From Blastocatellia bacterium (GTDB lineage: Bacteria; Acidobacteriota; Blastocatellia; Chloracidobacteriales; JADJPF01), in the NCBI GenBank assembly GCA_023265235.1, contig JAHFUF010000232.1:1-7531 (forward strand): a stretch of 7,531 nt of DNA. Direction: 5' to 3'. Below the pieces are notes generated by a model. The model was not told the origin of the DNA. It saw only the letters and a program-made list of their open reading frames with translations, and searched no databases. Below, piece by piece: positions 6,394 through 7,531 of the stretch. The stretch's first letter is position 1, and each line of letters starts with the position of its first letter. Both the position numbers and the translations under genes were made by a program.

Positions 6394-7531
6394 TTAGTTT
6401 GTTGCAACACTAACTTCTACCACACTATCGACCTCTGCTACTACTTCTGCTACTTCTGCTACTTCTGCTACTTCTGCTACTTCTGCTACTTCTGCTACTT
6501 CTGTAACTGCTTCTACTATTACTTCCAATGGAAGTTCAGATTCACTTTTCTTTTTACGCCCACCTCGTTTTGCTTTAACGATTGGTTCAGTGTTTTCTAA
6601 TACTACTTTTGCTACTTTGGTTGTTTTTGCTGTTTTTGTTATTTTATCTACTTTTTCTACTTTTTCTTTACTAACAGCCATTTTTGTAGTTTTAGTTTTT
6701 GGTGTTACAGTTTCTACTTTCTCTGCTGTAGCAATAGCTTTTGTAGCACGAGTCTTTTTAACCTTAGGGCTAGCCTCAACTTCAGCTAAAACAACAGCTT
6801 CGTCTTCAGTAGCTTCTTTTAAGGCCAACTTAGCTTTTGCTTCTTCTGCCCTAGCACGTACTAAAGCGATTTCTTGATCTGTAATAATACCTCTATGACC
6901 ACGAATAGCAGCTAACTTAAAGCCATGTTTTAGCCCTAGTTTATAAATTTCTTTTACACCAACTAAACTTATATCTCTACCCAAAGTGAAGCATTCATAA
7001 CGCCCTTCTAGGGTTAAAATTAACGTTTCAGCTAAACATGCATAAGCTGTTTTTGGAGGTAGTCCAATGTCTCCACCAAAATCAACTGGGCCAGGAACTT
7101 CTAGTTCACCAGATTCTATTACAAGTACATCAGGTCGTTTTTCAGCGTCTTCTTCAGTAATATCCAGTGGCCTAGCACAATCACAAATTACTGCTCCTGG
7201 TTTAATTTTCATCATATCAATGACTTTTTTACCACGAGCCGAAGTAGTAGTAACAACTAGATCCATTTGATCAGCAAAAGTATTAGCACTAGTAGTAATA
7301 TGGACTTTTGTTCTTGGTGAGTCGCGCTCAATAGACATTTTTAGTTCTAAAAGTTTGTCTCCACGAGGAGCAACTAATACAACTTCTGGAAAAATTAATG
7401 CCAGTAGCCTAGAACAAACCGCACCAATCGCGCCAGTAGCACCAACTACCATTGCTTTATAACCAGCAGCATGACCTTTGGAGTCAATCTTCATCCCCAT
7501 TTTCTTACAAGCTTCGTTTGCTGCCCATAAA
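6394..7531 (-). CDS. Long-chain acyl-ACP reductase (AAR)-like protein with Lys-rich tail; 5' end outside window
   Basis: AAR reduces fatty acyl-ACP or acyl-CoA to fatty aldehyde with NADPH, through a cysteine thioester. Numbering here is from the internal ATG at 7500. VVGATGAIG (18-26) is the Rossmann nucleotide motif. PGAVICDCARPLDI, VIESGELEVPG, AYACLAETLILTLEG and FTLGRDIS, ending KHGFKLAAIRG (191-201), line up with the C-terminal two thirds of cyanobacterial AAR as I recall it. Cys155 in AYAC falls at its catalytic Cys294. The frame stays open beyond ATG 7500 to the window edge (WAANEACKK, also AAR-like), so the true start lies outside, probably about 400 bp upstream. The family normally ends near residue 200 here. 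Instead about 165 residues follow: Lys/Ala/Thr-rich, with KRGGRKKK, then AEV repeats. The stop is followed by a strong terminator. Glutamyl-tRNA reductase or shikimate dehydrogenase are weaker alternatives. The substrate is unproven. Confidence 0.85.
   Translation of the reverse strand, partial: LWAANEACKKMGMKIDSKGHAAGYKAMVVGATGAIGAVCSRLLALIFPEVVLVAPRGDKLLELKMSIERDSPRTKVHITTSANTFADQMDLVVTTTSARGKKVIDMMKIKPGAVICDCARPLDITEEDAEKRPDVLVIESGELEVPGPVDFGGDIGLPPKTAYACLAETLILTLEGRYECFTLGRDISLVGVKEIYKLGLKHGFKLAAIRGHRGIITDQEIALVRARAEEAKAKLALKEATEDEAVVLAEVEASPKVKKTRATKAIATAEKVETVTPKTKTTKMAVSKEKVEKVDKITKTAKTTKVAKVVLENTEPIVKAKRGGRKKKSESELPLEVIVEAVTEVAEVAEVAEVAEVAEVAEVVAEVDSVVEVSVATN
6397..6894 (-). other. 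Low-complexity, histone H1-like C-terminal extension of the AAR-like protein
   Basis: About 165 residues after the family's usual end. First comes a helical Ala/Glu/Arg stretch (EIALVRARAEEAKAKLALKE). A basic region built on KVxK, KTxK and TKxA motifs follows. Then comes the cluster KRGGRKKK, resembling a basic nucleic-acid-binding or AT-hook-like patch. The final part is acidic, with Val/Glu/Ala repeats. The composition matches disordered, histone H1-like bacterial tails. The function is unknown. Confidence 0.8.
6441..6503 (-). repeat. Seven perfect 9-bp tandem repeats encoding (T/A)EV
   Basis: Seven identical copies of the plus-strand unit ctacttctg, 63 bp in all, inside the 3' end of the AAR-like gene. 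In frame they read TEV followed by six AEV; degenerate copies (VAEV, VVEV) follow toward the C-terminus. Perfect identity at every codon position points to recent slippage expansion rather than selection on protein alone. Because 9 is a multiple of 3, copy-number change would not break the frame. Confidence 0.95.

Noticed and set aside
6441..6503. CRISPR-like or regulatory repeat array
   Set aside because: The 9-bp units abut without spacers and are read in frame; this is a coding tandem repeat.
6590..6877. 95-codon plus-strand hydrophobic ORF
   Set aside because: It is the antisense of the Lys-rich tail: Lys and Glu codons read backwards give Phe, Leu and Val, imitating a membrane protein.
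7067..7270. 67-codon plus-strand ORF
   Set aside because: It is antisense to the conserved AAR-like core, with no independent support.
6394..7500. Complete gene starting at ATG 7500
   Set aside because: The frame is open upstream to the edge and the upstream codons match the AAR family, so the ATG is almost surely internal.
6394..7531. Glutamyl-tRNA reductase or shikimate dehydrogenase
   Set aside because: The Rossmann motif is shared, but the cysteine context AYACLAET and the GFKLAAI ending fit AAR better.

Overview
The window is an AT-rich bacterial segment in which every supported gene lies on the minus strand. In transcription order (right to left) these are: a long-chain acyl-ACP reductase-like protein, cut by the right edge; a strong intrinsic terminator; an extended SDR oxidoreductase of the fatty acyl reductase/MupV-like kind; a small lipoprotein; a 1310-residue Ser/Thr kinase-AAA ATPase-TPR protein; and an unrecognised protein with a charged tail, cut by the left edge. 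I see no rRNA, tRNA, CRISPR array, insertion sequence or phage gene.

The organism cannot be named securely. PknK-like kinase/ATPase/TPR giants with this layout are typical of Acidobacteriota, Myxococcota and Planctomycetota. The low GC and the Leu TTA/CTA codon use would suit a low-GC member of such a group, for instance an acidobacterium. This is an inference from gene content only.

Region by region: 6394-7531 holds the acyl-ACP reductase-like gene. It keeps the family's Rossmann motif and catalytic cysteine, but has an added tail of about 165 residues: Lys/Ala/Thr-rich, histone H1-like, then an AEV tripeptide repeat. Its frame stays open through the window edge, so the ATG at 7500 is very probably internal. 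A GC hairpin with a T tract (6349-6374) closes this unit. The SDR (5166-6290) and the lipoprotein (4633-5148) are 17 nt apart and probably cotranscribed. The kinase (609-4541) follows after 91 nt and the left-edge gene (<1-429) after a further 179 nt. These two gaps carry only weak hairpins, so read-through from the SDR to the left edge is possible.

Functionally, the right half points to fatty acyl or aldehyde redox chemistry (two neighbouring NAD(P)H-dependent enzymes). The left half is signalling (kinase with STAND-like ATPase) and envelope. That the kinase regulates the lipid genes is only a guess from proximity. The most distinctive points are the acyl-ACP reductase with a histone-like tail and the in-frame 9-bp tandem repeats in two separate genes.
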